Of a DNA stretch of 64,000 bases, positions 23,901 to 37,206 are shown in pieces (the first letter of the stretch is position 1; the number at the start of each line of letters is the position of its first letter). The DNA lies in contig JABRWF010000003.1 in NCBI GenBank assembly GCA_018343915.1, positions 1,178,001-1,242,000 on the forward strand, read 5' to 3'. Below the pieces are notes generated by a model that searched no databases, had not been told where the DNA came from, and saw only the letters and a program-made list of their open reading frames with translations. The DNA comes from Agroathelia rolfsii. Its lineage: Eukaryota > Basidiomycota > Agaricomycetes > Amylocorticiales > Amylocorticiaceae. The translations under genes were made by a program, and so were the position numbers.

Positions 23901-25570
23901 TTGTGACGCTGGGCCGCTGAAAAATTGCGAGAATTACCACCTTCATTGCCGTCTACGTTCTCTGTAGCGTTTAGCCTAGGTGAATACCACTCAGTCCTCT
24001 TGTTCTGGCGATTTTAATACATATATATATATTCCCATAAGAGACCCTCTGCGTCCTCCTAGGCTGTGCTCACCATTGTCATCGCTAATGATCCCAGAAG
24101 AATCCAAAGTATTTTTCGCACCCTCATCAGGATTTATTTCGGGTCTAGGTGAGTGTACTTATGTTCGGTCTCTCCTCTATTTGCTGTTGCCCACTATGTC
24201 TTTTCGCATATCGCCCCGCCAGCCGCTAGGATGCGGTAGAGACTGCGATGAAAAGCATTCCTACCTGTCACAAAATACCAAGTGTCATAATTCTATGCAT
24301 ATACGTTGCGCCGCTATATATTATCATCGGCGTCACCACTCATATCTCTGCGCATATCTCCCTGTCTACCTGGCCCATTCACTTTTATGTATGTTTTTTG
24401 TAACAGCCTAACACTGCATCTTCAAAGAGCTCATACCGGATCACTCGCTATAGTTTCCGGGTACTTAATGTAGCGAGTTTTGACCATATCTTGCACGTCA
24501 TCGCTTCCACTTGACCGCTCCTCATGCGGCTTTACGCAAACTGCTCTCCATATGGACCTGTCTCCCTGGTGATATGTATAGAATCATGGCTCGTATGAAG
24601 TCACCATGCAACCATCTTTGCCATCTCACAACATACAGGCAGCTGCCTCCAGTATTTTTCATTCCATGGTTAATGTAGTCCTGACGCGCAGAGTGGTTCT
24701 TACTCACTCCTAGACTACCAAGAAGACCATACTAGACTCCTGAAGGCGGCTCAATGGTGAGTATTAAATGATGTTTGACGTGCAGGTATTCACCACATAC
24801 CTTTCCCATCGCATATACGCCTTCGCATGCTTTTTGCTCTGTCAATGCTGCCACCTACTGTCTTTCCTTAGTTACCGACTCTTTTATGAAGATTAGGCAT
24901 CTTTTACCGCCCTCCATAGCCCCCTCCCTTCCCTACATACCGTCCTTGTGCTAATTTCTATGCTACTGGCGAAAAGTGTTGTCCTGAAATGGTGACTAAT
25001 TCTATGGTATGAGTAGATCTGAGCGATTATCCTTATGAAATTTGCAGTTCAACGTTGTACTATGCCATTCGTATACTATACCGGTGGAGGCAGGACAGCG
25101 GATGGAGGAACCCATCAATACAGTTCTATCATCCGTTTTTGAGGGGCTTTTGTGCCGCTTGCTATTCTCGAGTCGAACACTTGCATGTCCTTTTTTCTGG
25201 GTCGTCTTTTCGATTTCGATCATGATCCCCATATTTGATATAGCTATGTATAAATTAATTGTAAGAACTCTTGCTCATGCCAAACTTTTTTCTGAGGTGG
25301 TTCTATTCACCGCTTTGCCATTCCCTCTAACCCAACTAAGGTGAAAGAAGATGTACTGATGATCATGAGACAATTGCTTCGCGATTGGCAGTTCAGAAAG
25401 CTATACAATGATACCTGTCTGGTGGTCTTAGTAAGACCATACGCGTCAAAGCGCAAACAGAAAGAGGAAGGAAAATATAGACGACAAGAAGGACACATGA
25501 TACTCGGGCCAATCAATGTTGCAAACAGTTGAAAAGCAAAGAAATTAAGAAAGCAGGAATGAAGATACGA
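20930..25570. repeat. Diverged segmental duplication, copy A (partner 60400-64000)
   Basis: Blocks in the same order and orientation resemble 60.4-64.0 kb. Examples are 20940-21120 with 60420-60600, 21180-21330 with 61070-61260, 22640-22790 with 62150-62260, and 24510-25560 with 62960-64000. Similarity is interrupted and many frames are broken. No intact gene is visible in this copy, and exon-like pieces near 21240-21350 contain stops. A decayed gene or transposon of unknown family may lie within. Confidence 0.6.
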
Positions 25571-25750
25571 TACAGCTACAAATGATCAAAAACCAAAACA
25601 AATCCGAACTCAATGTTCATCTTTCAACAGATAAAGCAAAACCCGTTTCAGCCGCTCATGTACTGCCTTTGAGTCATAGCGAGATCATTAGCTTAACGAG
25701 TATTTAAAGAGAAAGAATCGGAACCTACACAAGGTTTTCAACCCTTCGCC
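25571..25750. other. 3' flank of the TPR-CHAT pseudogene
   Basis: A short AT-rich spacer between duplication copy A and the stop codon of the CHAT exon. It is probably the 3' UTR of the minus-strand gene. Confidence 0.4.
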
Positions 25751-28700
25751 TCAGATACCAAGATGGATGAACGGAACCCATGCAAGGGAGTTGTCTTCTC
25801 CAACTTCCTTTCTCAACCGCGCAACTGCTTCGTGAAGTGCGTATGCCGCCTGTCCACCGTTTGTCTTCATTCCATGAGTTTTCAAATACTTGTAGAACTC
25901 CTCGGCAACGATGGGTGCATCCTTGTCCCTGATTGACCACATCGTCCCAATCACCGTGTGATACTCACTCATGAGCATACCAGCTGCCAGATGAGCCGCT
26001 TCTTCAAGGAGATCCTTGTCTCCTTTGGCGGTTTGACAAGCAGAAAGGAACGCCAATCGAGCATTTGGTAGTGTTTCTCGAGAGATGGTGCGAAGGTCGA
26101 GTGGTCCATCATGCAGCATAAATGCGCTGTCCATTGAGCTGCCTTCGCGCCGTATGCCGTGACAGGCCAAGTGTATCCAGCTCCGCTCCCTCATCTGATG
26201 CAGAACAGCTTCCCGAGATGCTGCAATGTCGTTCAGCAAAGTAAAGTCCTTGGTGTCAAATTGATCCTGAAGTTTCTTCGCTTCATCAACTGTGTAGGGC
26301 AGCGGGGCCTGGTCAGGCGTCGATGGTTGTGATATAACAGCAAGCCCCTGGAGTTCTTGAGCCTTGTCATTTTGCTCGGGCTTGAGCATCACAGATAGGC
26401 TGGGCGTATATGATGAAACGGCATACTTATAGGCCCTGAAATCCGATGTCAAACCATCTTGAGTATAGCATTCAGCAGCTTGTAAAGGTAGAAACGCGAG
26501 TGGACCTGTGGTGCACCATGTGACATGTGCCAATTAATTATTGGAGGTGGAAAGCTGTTATTATGATATCAATATGTTTTATAGTAATAAAAAAGGTGGG
26601 ACATGACATACAGTATACCCGAGTGCCTAAAAAACAGGCTGAACTATGTCGGTCCACAGCATCCTGAGGATCCGTGACATCCAACTGGCACGTAAAAGAA
26701 CTGTTGGAATGGATGCACGATCATTTTGCTGGTTCGAGACGAAATCACGCAGCAGCTGGTCGCCTTCTTCGTCATTCCAAGAGAATTCTTCAGGTCTCCC
26801 CGAGCTTGATACACTAGCGGCGATACTATGAGCACCTCGACCAATTAATGCATGAGTGAGAACGCGATGTGCTTTGTTAAGTTTCTCAACAGATGCAGAT
26901 TTTAAGTGAACATGTTCCAAGTTGGAGGATCCGTTGATGTTTCGAAGAATAACTGCATCACATCGACGTGTGTCGACATTAATAAAGATAACGGGTCCAA
27001 GTGCGGATGCGGACGTAAATGTTGATAGCATTGGTGGTTGGAGAAAGTTTTCATATCCCGAGTACTGACGAACCTTTGCCAGTAGGTATTCCCACTCTTG
27101 GGCAAGTCGTCTATACTTACTTGCCCTGAGCTCCCGCTGATTTGAGCCAGAAGTAAATGAGGAGATGGGTAAATGTCGAGATCGCTTCCCAACATCTCCA
27201 ACGAGCGCGAGACGTTTTTAATCTGAGAAGCAAGCTCAGGGTGATCGCGCTCTAAGTTATGAATCGGAGTGCGAAGACGAAGCATTTGACCCCAAACAAG
27301 CGAGCAACCTTGTTCAAGCCACTCAAGTGCAAGGTCGAGACGGCCAAAAGAGCATGCAACTGAGGTTGCGATATTAATGGAATCACCGATAGAGGCGATT
27401 TCTTGATATCGAAGGCTGATGGAGTTGCCTAACCAAACAACGTGTGGGACAAGCTCCATCAGCAATCGGCATGCCTGAAGCAATGAGAAGTCGTTGTCAT
27501 CCTTAGAAATTAATGAATAAGGTGTAAGGCTTGCCAATTTTCGCGCTGCATCAAAGCGAACCCGTGGAAGTCCAGTTGAACATGAGGCAGCGGCTGCATA
27601 GGCGGAAAAGGCATCTAGAAGATGATCGATGTTAGGCGTTTGGCGAAACTGGGTAAGCAATAAATCCCCCAGATTTTCCCAATGTTTGCATTTATCGGTA
27701 TGATCATCCGGAGTTAAATCGACGGCTTTCTGATATACTAAAGCCGCCTGTGTGATGTCTGCATCCTGACCGAGCTTTTCAAACCGGATGGAAAGTGAGC
27801 TACATAAACTTCCCAGATACATAGGTTTATCTGCATGGCCATCAGGAGTGAGATAAACAGCCTTCTGATTCATCAAGATTGCATGGTTAATGTCTCCTGC
27901 ATTTCCAAGACTCCTGAATCGTATCATAAATGAGATTCCTAGATTGTGTAAACGACCGGGTTTTTCATCATTTCCATCAAGAGTTAGGTCAACTGCCCGC
28001 TGTTGCATCAAAATTGCTTGATCAATCTTTGCTAATTCACCAAACCGAGTGAAATGAGTTTGAAGAGAATTTCCAAGATTGTTTAAGCAAGCTGGTTTGT
28101 TTACGTTGTCATCAGGGGTTAAATCAATAGCTTGTTGATTTATCAGAATTGCCTGGTTTAAGTCTGTTATTTCGCCGAGTCGGTTAAATATTTGATGTAA
28201 TAAACTCCCTAAACTGCTCAAAGAGTCAAGTTTATCAGGATGGTTATCAGGAGTTATATGAATAACTTTCTGCTGAAGCAGAATTGCCAGATCAGCATCT
28301 GCTATGTCACCCAACCGTTCAAACCGCTGGGAATACAGGGTCCCCAGGACGGTCAGGTATTTAGCATCGCTAGTGCAACCGGGAGTAACGCTTAATAATA
28401 GCTTATGGATGTCGATTGCCCGGTCAATATCTGTGAGTTCGCCAAACTTTTCATAGTGGTATCCCAACCAAATCCCAAGATTTCTCAGAAATCTTGGTTT
28501 GTTGACATAGTTATTGGGAGCAAGGTCAACGGCTTGCTGTAGCACTAGAATTGCTTTGTTGATATCTTCTTGTGCATCAAGCTTCTTAAAGCGGCTGTAA
28601 ACCGCATTCGCGAGATTGTATAAGAAGCTAGGCTTGTCGCCGTAGTCATCAACTGAGAGTTCAACTGCCTGCTGTAGCATCGCAATTTCTTTACTAATCT

Positions 28701-29343
28701 CTCCTAGCTCACCAGATCGTTTAAATTGGCTGTGGAGAAGGCTACCTAGAGTGTTGAGATAGCTGGACTTCTCTGCATGGCTATCAGGTGTTTCGTCAAT
28801 AGCTTTTTTCAACAAATAATTTGCAATTTCTGCATCAGATACCTGCCCCGCTGATTCTTCGAATCGGCTTCGTAAAGAACTGGCCAGCATGTTTAGGTAG
28901 CTTGGAGGAATGGGTCGATCCCTTGATATTAGATTAACGGCCAGTTTTCGCAACACGATTGCTTCCTCCAACGACGACATGTCGTCAAAGTCATCAAACT
29001 TTCTTAGCAGGGACAATGCCAAGCCGCGCAGAAGATCGGGCATCATGTCATGACTCGTTGGCACCAGCTTGGTGAGCTCTCTTTCGAGGAAGATTTTTGT
29101 GCTCGCTTTCCTGATGTTTCCCGGTTCCTGACTTGGACGCATACTGATAATTTGCATAGCTCGCTCCTGAATGCTGAGTGCTCGAGTATGCTCTTGCTTA
29201 AGTCTGTCAATGTCATATTCTAGAGTAATTCTAGCAAAAATCTCCTTACCTTTCATCAGTCTTTTGACTGAGTCGTCCATTGGATAGTCGTTACTGTGTG
29301 CATGAATATCTGTGTGAATATTCGATATGACTTCATGCTGCAT
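25751..29343 (-). pseudogene. TPR-CHAT paralogue with frameshift and two nonsense lesions
   Basis: The TPR exon runs from 29343 to about 27130 with about ten 45-residue units, more divergent than in the other copies. The linker LALEWLEQGCSLVWGQ is conserved. Frame then changes near 27130-27180: the homologous piece YRRLAQEWEYLLAKVRQYSGY lies one frame away with no plausible intron. A TAG at 26627-26629 replaces the Gln codon before the LGYT motif. A TAA at 26534-26536 lies in frame at the start of the CHAT exon (acceptor near 26555). The CHAT domain itself is open from an ATG at 26533 to the stop at 25751 and keeps the dyad (IHLACHG, LSACQTA), so 260 residues could still be made alone. The exact 5' exon structure is unresolved. 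Confidence 0.8.
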
Positions 29344-32300
29344 GTATATATGATAAGAATATTCTTTGCGTTATCAAATGCCGGACTTCACATACTACAG
29401 AAATTTCGCTTCCGTTCATGTTTCCAGACTTGTGGAGTTATAACATATAACTTCGAGAAGAAAAAATTCGATGGTCTAGTATCACGATTTTGAAAATGCT
29501 AGTATCTATGTAACTGTATGGGGAGTAAACGTGACACAGCATTGTGGTCATGAACAATAGATCTCTTACGACACTTTTCCAATTAGAACATCAGCCAAAT
29601 ACCTGACTCCATTAAGCACAGCTTGCGTCATTATCCTGTGTCTTCAAGGAGACATTCATCATTTTATTTTAACAATCGGTCAGATGACACATCCATTTTG
29701 ATTATCTCTCATCTCGATCTCTTCTGATACACTGCTACACTATCGCTGCCATGATGATGGTTTCTCTTTAGCCGAAGTCATTCATTGCCACAGTGGCACT
29801 TCTATCGGCATCCCGCTCCATCGGAGCCAATCAATCGGAACTCGGCCCGCGAAATACGTCGAGTGGTGGCCGTGACCATGACTTGGACCTGCCACGGCTC
29901 TTGACGCATCCCAGGTCGTCGCGGTCTATCATCGACGGGAGCCATTGCATGATACAAGCTATCAGCCATACGCCTAACTGCCGGGCACTGAGTATCTGGA
30001 GCACATACTACTTCATCGCCTTTGCCTAGAACAATATCTGAGAGCCGTCCCATGTTCTATTGCTTGTACTCAAACACTCAAGCACTCAAGCTGAAACCTG
30101 TGGTAGTTGGAACTTGCTAATAGGTCCCTCCTCCATTTAGGCGGCCATGGAATGATGCCGAAACATATACCCTTGATGATATAGTGGCAATCAACCCCAC
30201 TTCTCATTGACACCAAAGACCATTCGTGATCGACTTTCGCGTCGAGTAGAAACTCAACACTCATTAGCCACGCTTTGACTGAGATACGAGGGGATAATGC
30301 TGCCTTCTGTTTACCTAGGCTAAGAAGAACACAACGTATCCTTACGTGAGTGCATTTCTTCTTTCTCTGACATTACTCGTATAGAACCAGTAACTAACCC
30401 GTCCTTATGTACCGTCTTTCTCATACCTTGCATTGCTTTTCTTCCAGATATTCCTTTTTCATACTAGAATTCTACTTGTGCTTGTCCATCCAATCTTCTA
30501 CACGAATTTTAGCATTAATCTTGCCCAGCTTATTGTTCTCGTCATTTTATTTTACCTTTCCTGTCATGATACCGGGTAGGAATCAGCGACTTCATCATCC
30601 TCGACCCCATGCCCATACCAGAACAACGTGGAGATTCAAAATACAGCAAAATTATTCTGCTATCTCGACGATGCACATATGCCACCCGGGCGTTGAAACG
30701 CTGGCATGATTCTGATTGCAGGCCTACTTCTTCTAACATGGATGCTTTTTGCCAAGGAGGCACGACGCCGGCATTAAGCGGTATCTTTGGATTGGGTATC
30801 TAGGGCAGATGGTACAAGGCAGCAACCTGCTTTCCGCTCCGCTTACCATCATTGTCGCACTTGGAATTTGCTTTACGCCTTGCGAACCTCGACCACCTTA
30901 TCATGGCCTGAAACTGTCTGAGAATTTTCAAAAACAAAGAGCAAGCAGCACAGGAACAATGCAACCAACCCGCCCTACCACTGCTCACCTCCTTTCCTGT
31001 AGATGACATTCCCGGTCACGATCAGGAAGTGCAATGTGCTTTCGCCTTGCCATTTTCATTTTCATCTTTCAAAGCCCGCCAACACGCTCAAAAAATCATG
31101 ATTGCTTGTTTTTCTTGCAATACTCGCACCCCAAAAGTTCTGGCCATCTGCAATATGCTTGGTAAGAGTTTAAATGCACATATCCGCTCTGTTCTATGCT
31201 GCTGTAAACACCACCAGATCGGGCGCCACGGGTAATGTTTTTGGTGTTTTGAACATTACCTTGACTGCACTTGGCTTCTCACTATCTTCAGATACAATCA
31301 TTGCTCTTTAACCATCTCTTAACACGTAAGCAGTATTAAGCACCCACTCGATCTATCTGTGCAATTATCAATTATGTCACAGTTACCTTAATGCCTTAGA
31401 GCTCGTAATCAAAGTCAATCAACCCGCCAGCAATGGCTTGCGCTTGGTGATGGTGACTTTTCAAGATCCCTCTAAAATGTTTTTCTGCTCTGTGAGTGCT
31501 GCCAATTATCTTGCTTGTAGGTTATACTGATGTTCTCTCTAGCATGGCTCATGCTTTTCACATGTACTACACTCAGAATTATTAACCTTCTTTGCTTCTC
31601 GCATGTATAATGCTCGCACTCCACACATTTGCATAGATATAATATGCACGCTTTCGGTCTTGGTCTTACTAAAGTTGCTTAGGTAAAGGTGTCGGGTTGC
31701 AAAAGCTACTTGGGCGGGTACTAGTGGACGTGGTGACCAGCACCTAGTTGATTATATCCTTTGTTACTAATTTTTTTACCCTTGTCTGTTTCGTGATCAG
31801 TTTATTCTTTATCTGCTCCGGCAGTTATTTCTTTTGTGCAGTGATTTTCTCTAATATCATCATCTATTGTTCAGAAACCGTTTTCCGCGCCAGCCTCCGC
31901 CTTTTGGGGGTTTTTTTTTGTTGTTGTCATCATCATGTTATTGCATAACCGCTGCGTTATGCTAGCCGTATAATAAAGATTCATAAGATGAATCGTTTAG
32001 AACCATGGATTTTCAAGGCTATTGTCAGCGCTATACTTTGTCCAGGTACGAGCCCTGATCACTAGGGACGCGTCGCTAGCCAGAGTCCTAGAGAAGTGCA
32101 CTTCTTTCCAGAGACTTAGGTGTCGAGCATTTTCCAGTTAGTCTTTTTATCACTGAGATGATAGTGCAATGGCTGATGATCCATAAACTTGGACGGAAAT
32201 TTTTTCGCCCATCATACTCTTTGCCGATAGCCGGAGAAATAGCAGCGGCCAGTAAGAGGACAGGATGGAATAGGTAAATTTGCAATCATCAACGTTGACC

Positions 32301-32708
32301 ATGTATGAAACAACACAACACGAGAAATATAGCTATTCCTATATCAATTGCCAAGATATGGATTACAGATTGCAGAAAAGAGAATATGGCATATGGAGCG
32401 ATGGAAAGACGTAAGAAAAACATCAAAAATTAAAAAAAAAAAGACATATTTACATTCAAAATGGACAAACACAGGTAACAACGAGAGGTTGAGAAAGAGA
32501 CAGAGAACAACGAAGCCAGAGTGACACAATTACAAACGATAGCATCCTATAGGTAGGCACAAGAACAAGCACACAATCTTTCCGCACCAGTATTACGAGT
32601 ATTCAAAACTTGGACCCTATTTCACCCGAAACTATTCAACTTATACTGAATTCCACATTTATTAGAAAATACAAAACGACTTACCCACTTACACATAACC
32701 TTTTCTTC
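29344..32708. other. Intergenic between two TPR-CHAT copies
   Basis: 29344-29760 is the upstream flank of the pseudogene and is duplicated at about 40480-40780. The remaining 2.9 kb holds only short unrelated open frames, and no gene, tRNA or repeat was recognised. Confidence 0.5.
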
Positions 32709-35700
32709 TCAAATCCCTAAGTGGATGAATGGAACCCATCTCGCGAATTGTTTCTCTCCAACCTCGTCTCTCAGCCGCCCAACCGCTTCGTGTAAGGCGT
32801 ACGCTGCTTCACCTTTGTCTGTCTTCATTTCATGAGCGATGAGATACTTATAGAACTCTTCAGCGACGAGAGGCGCATCTTGATCCTTGATCGACCACAT
32901 TGTACCGACTACGGAGTGATATCCAGTCATCAACAGCCCTGCTGCAAGATGTGCTGCTTCGTTAGGTAGCTTCTCGTCGCCTGTAGCGGTCTGGCACGCA
33001 GAAAGAAAGGCAAGGCGAGCGTTTGGTAGGTTCTTCTGAGAGATGGTATACAAATCTAGCGAGCCATCGTAGAGTATGAGCGCACTTCCCATTGGATTAT
33101 CCTTTTTTTGGACACCATGACATGCGAGATGAAGCCAGCTGGATTGGTTCATTTTCTCCAAGACCGCGGCTTTTGTCGATTCTGCATCATTCAACCAGGT
33201 GAAGTCTTCCTTGGGGAATAAATCTTGGATTTTCGATACTTCTTTGACTGTACTAAGCAGCTGACTGACACGATTGTCGGCGGTATATGACTGCGAAATG
33301 GCTGTGAGACCATGGAATGCACTGAAACTCCCAGTGTCGCTCTGCTTGATTAAGGTTGATATGCTAGGTGCATATGAAGACACGACGTAGTTATATATCC
33401 TCTCCTGTGTTCTTTCGGTGCTAGAGCTATAGCGACCAGCTGCATGAAGAGGTAAAAAGGCGAGAGGCCCAGTGGTACACCAAGTGACGTGAGGAAGTGG
33501 GTTATTCGGGCGGGTATTTGTCCGACACTAACGAATCAATAATTAGGGATAAGCACGAGAACAGTTGAAATTAGATCATACATCATAGCCGAGCTTCTTA
33601 ATCACAGGCTCAACAATTGTATCCCACATTATCTCAAGGACGTCCTGCATATCGCCTTGAGGATAAGCGAAATACGAAGCACGACCTACATTATTATCCA
33701 CCGGAACTTGAAAACTTGAATTGGTACTGAGGTGGCCTGAAAATGATACATTTGTGTTAATATGTAAGGATTGATGCATACAATATTGATATCTAACATC
33801 CTTAGAGTTGCTTACCAATGTCACGGGTTCGAGCCTTAAAGCCATCATGGGACAAAAAACTCGCAAAGAAGTTATATGCCGACTGGATTTTCTCCAGAGA
33901 CGCCAGTGATAAATGAATGTGATTAACCCGAGGGGATCCTTTGATGTTTTGGAGGATTAGCGCATCGCATCGCATTTCTGAGATGTTCACAAAGATAATA
34001 GGGCCCGAAGTAGCGGCAGGAGCAAGATCGGCTATGGTTTTTGGTAGGAGAAATCTTTCGTATCCAGAGAATTGACGGACTTTTCGAAGCAGGTCCTCCC
34101 ATTCCTCTGCGAGTCGTCTATGCTGCTGCGCATCTTGTTCAAGAGATGCACGCTCACCATCAGAGACAGATGATGTGTTCAAATTTTGGTTGTTGACGCC
34201 GGCACTTATTAGCTCAAGTTTGCGAGAAATACTTTCCAACGAGCTAGCGAGGCCTGGATGATCATGTCGGAGAACATCTAATGGAGTGCGAAGATGGAGC
34301 ATTTGACCCCATACAATGGATCGACCTTGTTCAATCCACTCAAGGGCAAGTTCAGGACGCCCATAAGAGCACGCAATTGAAGACGCAATAGTAACAGATT
34401 TACCAATGGAAGCAATATCTTGATATCGAAGGCTGACAGAGTTTCCCTGCCAAACTACACGTGGGACGAGTTCCATGAGTACATGAGATGCTTGCAAAGG
34501 AGAGAGTTGAGGACTAGAGTCGGGAAATGAGTAAGTAGAACTAAGTAGGGCCCATTGACGAGCAGAATAATGTCGGATGTGAGGAGATCCAGTTAAAGAT
34601 AAGGCAGAAGAAGAGTATGCAGAAATAGCTTGCCATATATGGTTGATGTTGAGAGTATAGCTGAACTGGGTAGCAAACGACCTCCCTAAATTACCAAAAA
34701 AATTGGTTTTTTGGGCATGGCCACTAGGAGTAAGATCTATGGCCTGCTTTTGAGCCTGAATAGCCTGGTCAATGTCTGATACTTCGCCAAACCGTGAGAA
34801 CCGGGTTTGAAACGACATCCCCAGGCCACAAAGATAACCAGGTTTGTTAGCATGGCCGCTAGGAGTGAGATTGACAGCCTGCTGTTGAACATGAATAGCC
34901 TGATCAATGTCTGCTACATTGCTAAACCGTAAGAATCGGGTTAGAAACGATCCCCCCAAATTATTCAAATAACTAGGCTTAATGGCATAGCTGCTAGGAG
35001 TGAGATCGACAGCCTGCTGCAGCGCTTGAATAGTTTGATTTATGTCTGATACTTCACTAAACCGTGAAAATCGGCAGGAAAACGAAATTCCCAGATTATT
35101 GAAATAAGCGGGCTTGGCAGCATGACCACTAGGAGTGTGATCAACAGCCTGCCGGTTCATCTGAATAGCCTGATCAATGTCCGCTACTTCACCAAGCCGT
35201 TCGAATCGGCTAAGAAATGAAACGCCCAGATTACTGAAGTAGCGGGGTCTGTCGGCGTGACCACTAGGAGTGAGATTGACAGCTTGCTACATCACCTCAA
35301 TAGCTTGGTCGATATCTGCCAGTTCTCCAAACCGTTTGAACCGACTTTCAAATGACATTCCCAGATTAGTAAAATAACTGGGCTTGCTGGCATGGCCGCT
35401 AGAAGTTAAATTGACGGCCTGCTGCTGAGCTTGAATAGCCTTATTGATGTCTGCTACTTCACCAAACCGTGAAAATCTACTCTGAAACGAAATGCCCAGA
35501 TTACTGAGGTAACGGGGTTTCTCGGCATGTCCGCTAGGAGTGAGATTGACAGCCTGCTGCTGAACCTGAATAGCCTTGTCGATATCTGCTACTTCGCCAA
35601 ACCGTGAGAATCGGCTTTGAAATGAATTCCCCAGATTTGTGAAATAACCGGGTTTTTCAGCATGTTCGCTAGGTGTGAGATCGACAGCCTGTTGGTGAGC

Positions 35701-37029
35701 CTGAATAGCTTGGTCGATATCTGCTACTTCCCCAAACCGTAAGAACCGTCTTTGAAACGAATTTCCCAGGGCAATTAGGTAACCGGGTTTGTCGGCATAG
35801 CCGCTAGGAGTGAGATCGACAGCCTGCTGCTGAACCTGAATAGCCTGGTCGATGTCTGCTACTTCGCCCATCCGTGAGAATCGGCGGGAAAATGAAACAC
35901 CCAGATTACTGAAATAACGTGGCTTGGATGCATGGTCACTAGAAGTGTGATCGACGGCCTGCTGCAACAACTGAATAGCCTGATTGATGTCTGCCACTTT
36001 GCCAAATCGTTGGAATCGCTGAGAAAACGAGATTCCCAGATTATTGAAATATCCGGGTTTGCTTATATGCCCGCTAGGAGTGAGATTAATAGCCTGTTGA
36101 TGAGCCCTAATGGCCTGGTTGATGTCTACTACTTCGCCGAACCGTGAAAATCGGCTTTGGAATGAATTCCCCAGATTACTCAAGCGACTGGGTTGAGCAG
36201 CATGGCCTATAGGAGTCAGATTGAGAGCCTGTTGTTGAATTTTAATAGCCTGGTCGATGTCTGCTACATTACCAAACCGTTTAAAACGATGGGCAAACGA
36301 AATCCCCAGATTGGTGGAATAAGTGAGTTGATCAGCATGGTCGCTAGAATTGAGAGTGACGGCTTGCTGGTGAATCTGAATAGCCTAGTCGATGTCTGAT
36401 ATATCGCCAAGCCATTCAAACTGACGGAGGAACAAGCTCCCTAGATGTCCAATATAGCCTTGTTTACTGGTATCGTCGTCAGCCATATCGTCAACAATTT
36501 GCTCCAAGAACAACATTGCTATTTCAAGGTCAACAACCTTTCCCAATAGCTCAAACCGAGTTTCTAATAACTCTGCAAGTAAACCAAGGGTATTTGAGGC
36601 AATTTTTTTGTCTTCTGGCATCAGTTCAATGACATGTTGTTGCAATTCAATCGCTTCTTCCAGGTCTTCCACGTCACCTAGTAAATGAACACGCGTCTTG
36701 AGAGATATTGTTAGACTGCCTAGCATTCCTTGCCTTCGATCGTCGTTTTCTGGCACTAGATTGACTATTTTCCGGTCGAAGAATATCGTCATATTGAGAT
36801 CGTCGATACTTCCAAGTTCTTTGTATTTTTCCCAGAAGTTCCTAGACTCTTTCCGTGCGCTATCGATCTGTGCTTGTACTTTTACTAGTTAGCCTCCTTT
36901 TTTCACACCATCATATACTAGTAAGCTATATTCAATTTTCTTACTTGTCATCCGGTCGGGCATTTCAGCAGGCAATGAAGCACTGAAATTGGCATTATCA
37001 TGCGTAGTTCCGGGAATACTTGGCATCAT
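32709..37029 (-). pseudogene. TPR-CHAT paralogue, open except for two in-frame TAG codons
   Basis: Exons 37029-36945, 36878-33816, 33736-33582 and 33527-32709 sum to 1374 codons with consistent phases and the same intron positions as the intact gene. About 16 TPR-like units precede the linker (WIEQGRSIVWGQ) and a complete CHAT domain with dyad LHLACHG / LSACQTA and end WVPFIHLGI. Only two defects are seen: TAG at 36385-36387 (DID*AIQ) and TAG at 35287-35289 (EVM*QAVN). Both stand where all other units have Gln (CAG), so each is one C-to-T change. The TPR units here are more alike than in the other copies (many share QQQAVDLTPSGHA.KP). It may be a very recent pseudogene or a gene rescued at RNA level; DNA alone cannot decide. 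The start is the double ATG after TACGAC. Confidence 0.85.
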
Positions 37030-37191
37030 GTCGTACTCCTAGTCCTATCTGTTTGCTAATAGCTTTATTATACAATACTAAGTGGCACACATACCAATGA
37101 TGCATTGCTGTCATCCATATCTCAAGTTAAACAAAGAGATGCTATATGTGGTAAAAGTAATAAACTGTTTTACATCTTTGACATCCTAAGC

Positions 37192-37206
37192 ACTGGTATT
37201 TATATT
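37192..37206 (-). promoter_or_regulatory. TATA-box segment shared with the intact TPR-CHAT gene
   Basis: On the minus strand this reads AATATAAATACCAGT, identical to 9697-9711. It lies about 165 bases before the ATG at 37029. A short upstream reading frame beginning MDDSNASL lies between the box and the main start. Confidence 0.65.

Noticed and set aside
27030..27180. Possible short intron explaining the frame change in the TPR-CHAT pseudogene
   Set aside because: The only GT..AG pairs nearby give introns under 30 bases or remove conserved YRRLAQEW coding sequence; a frameshift is simpler.
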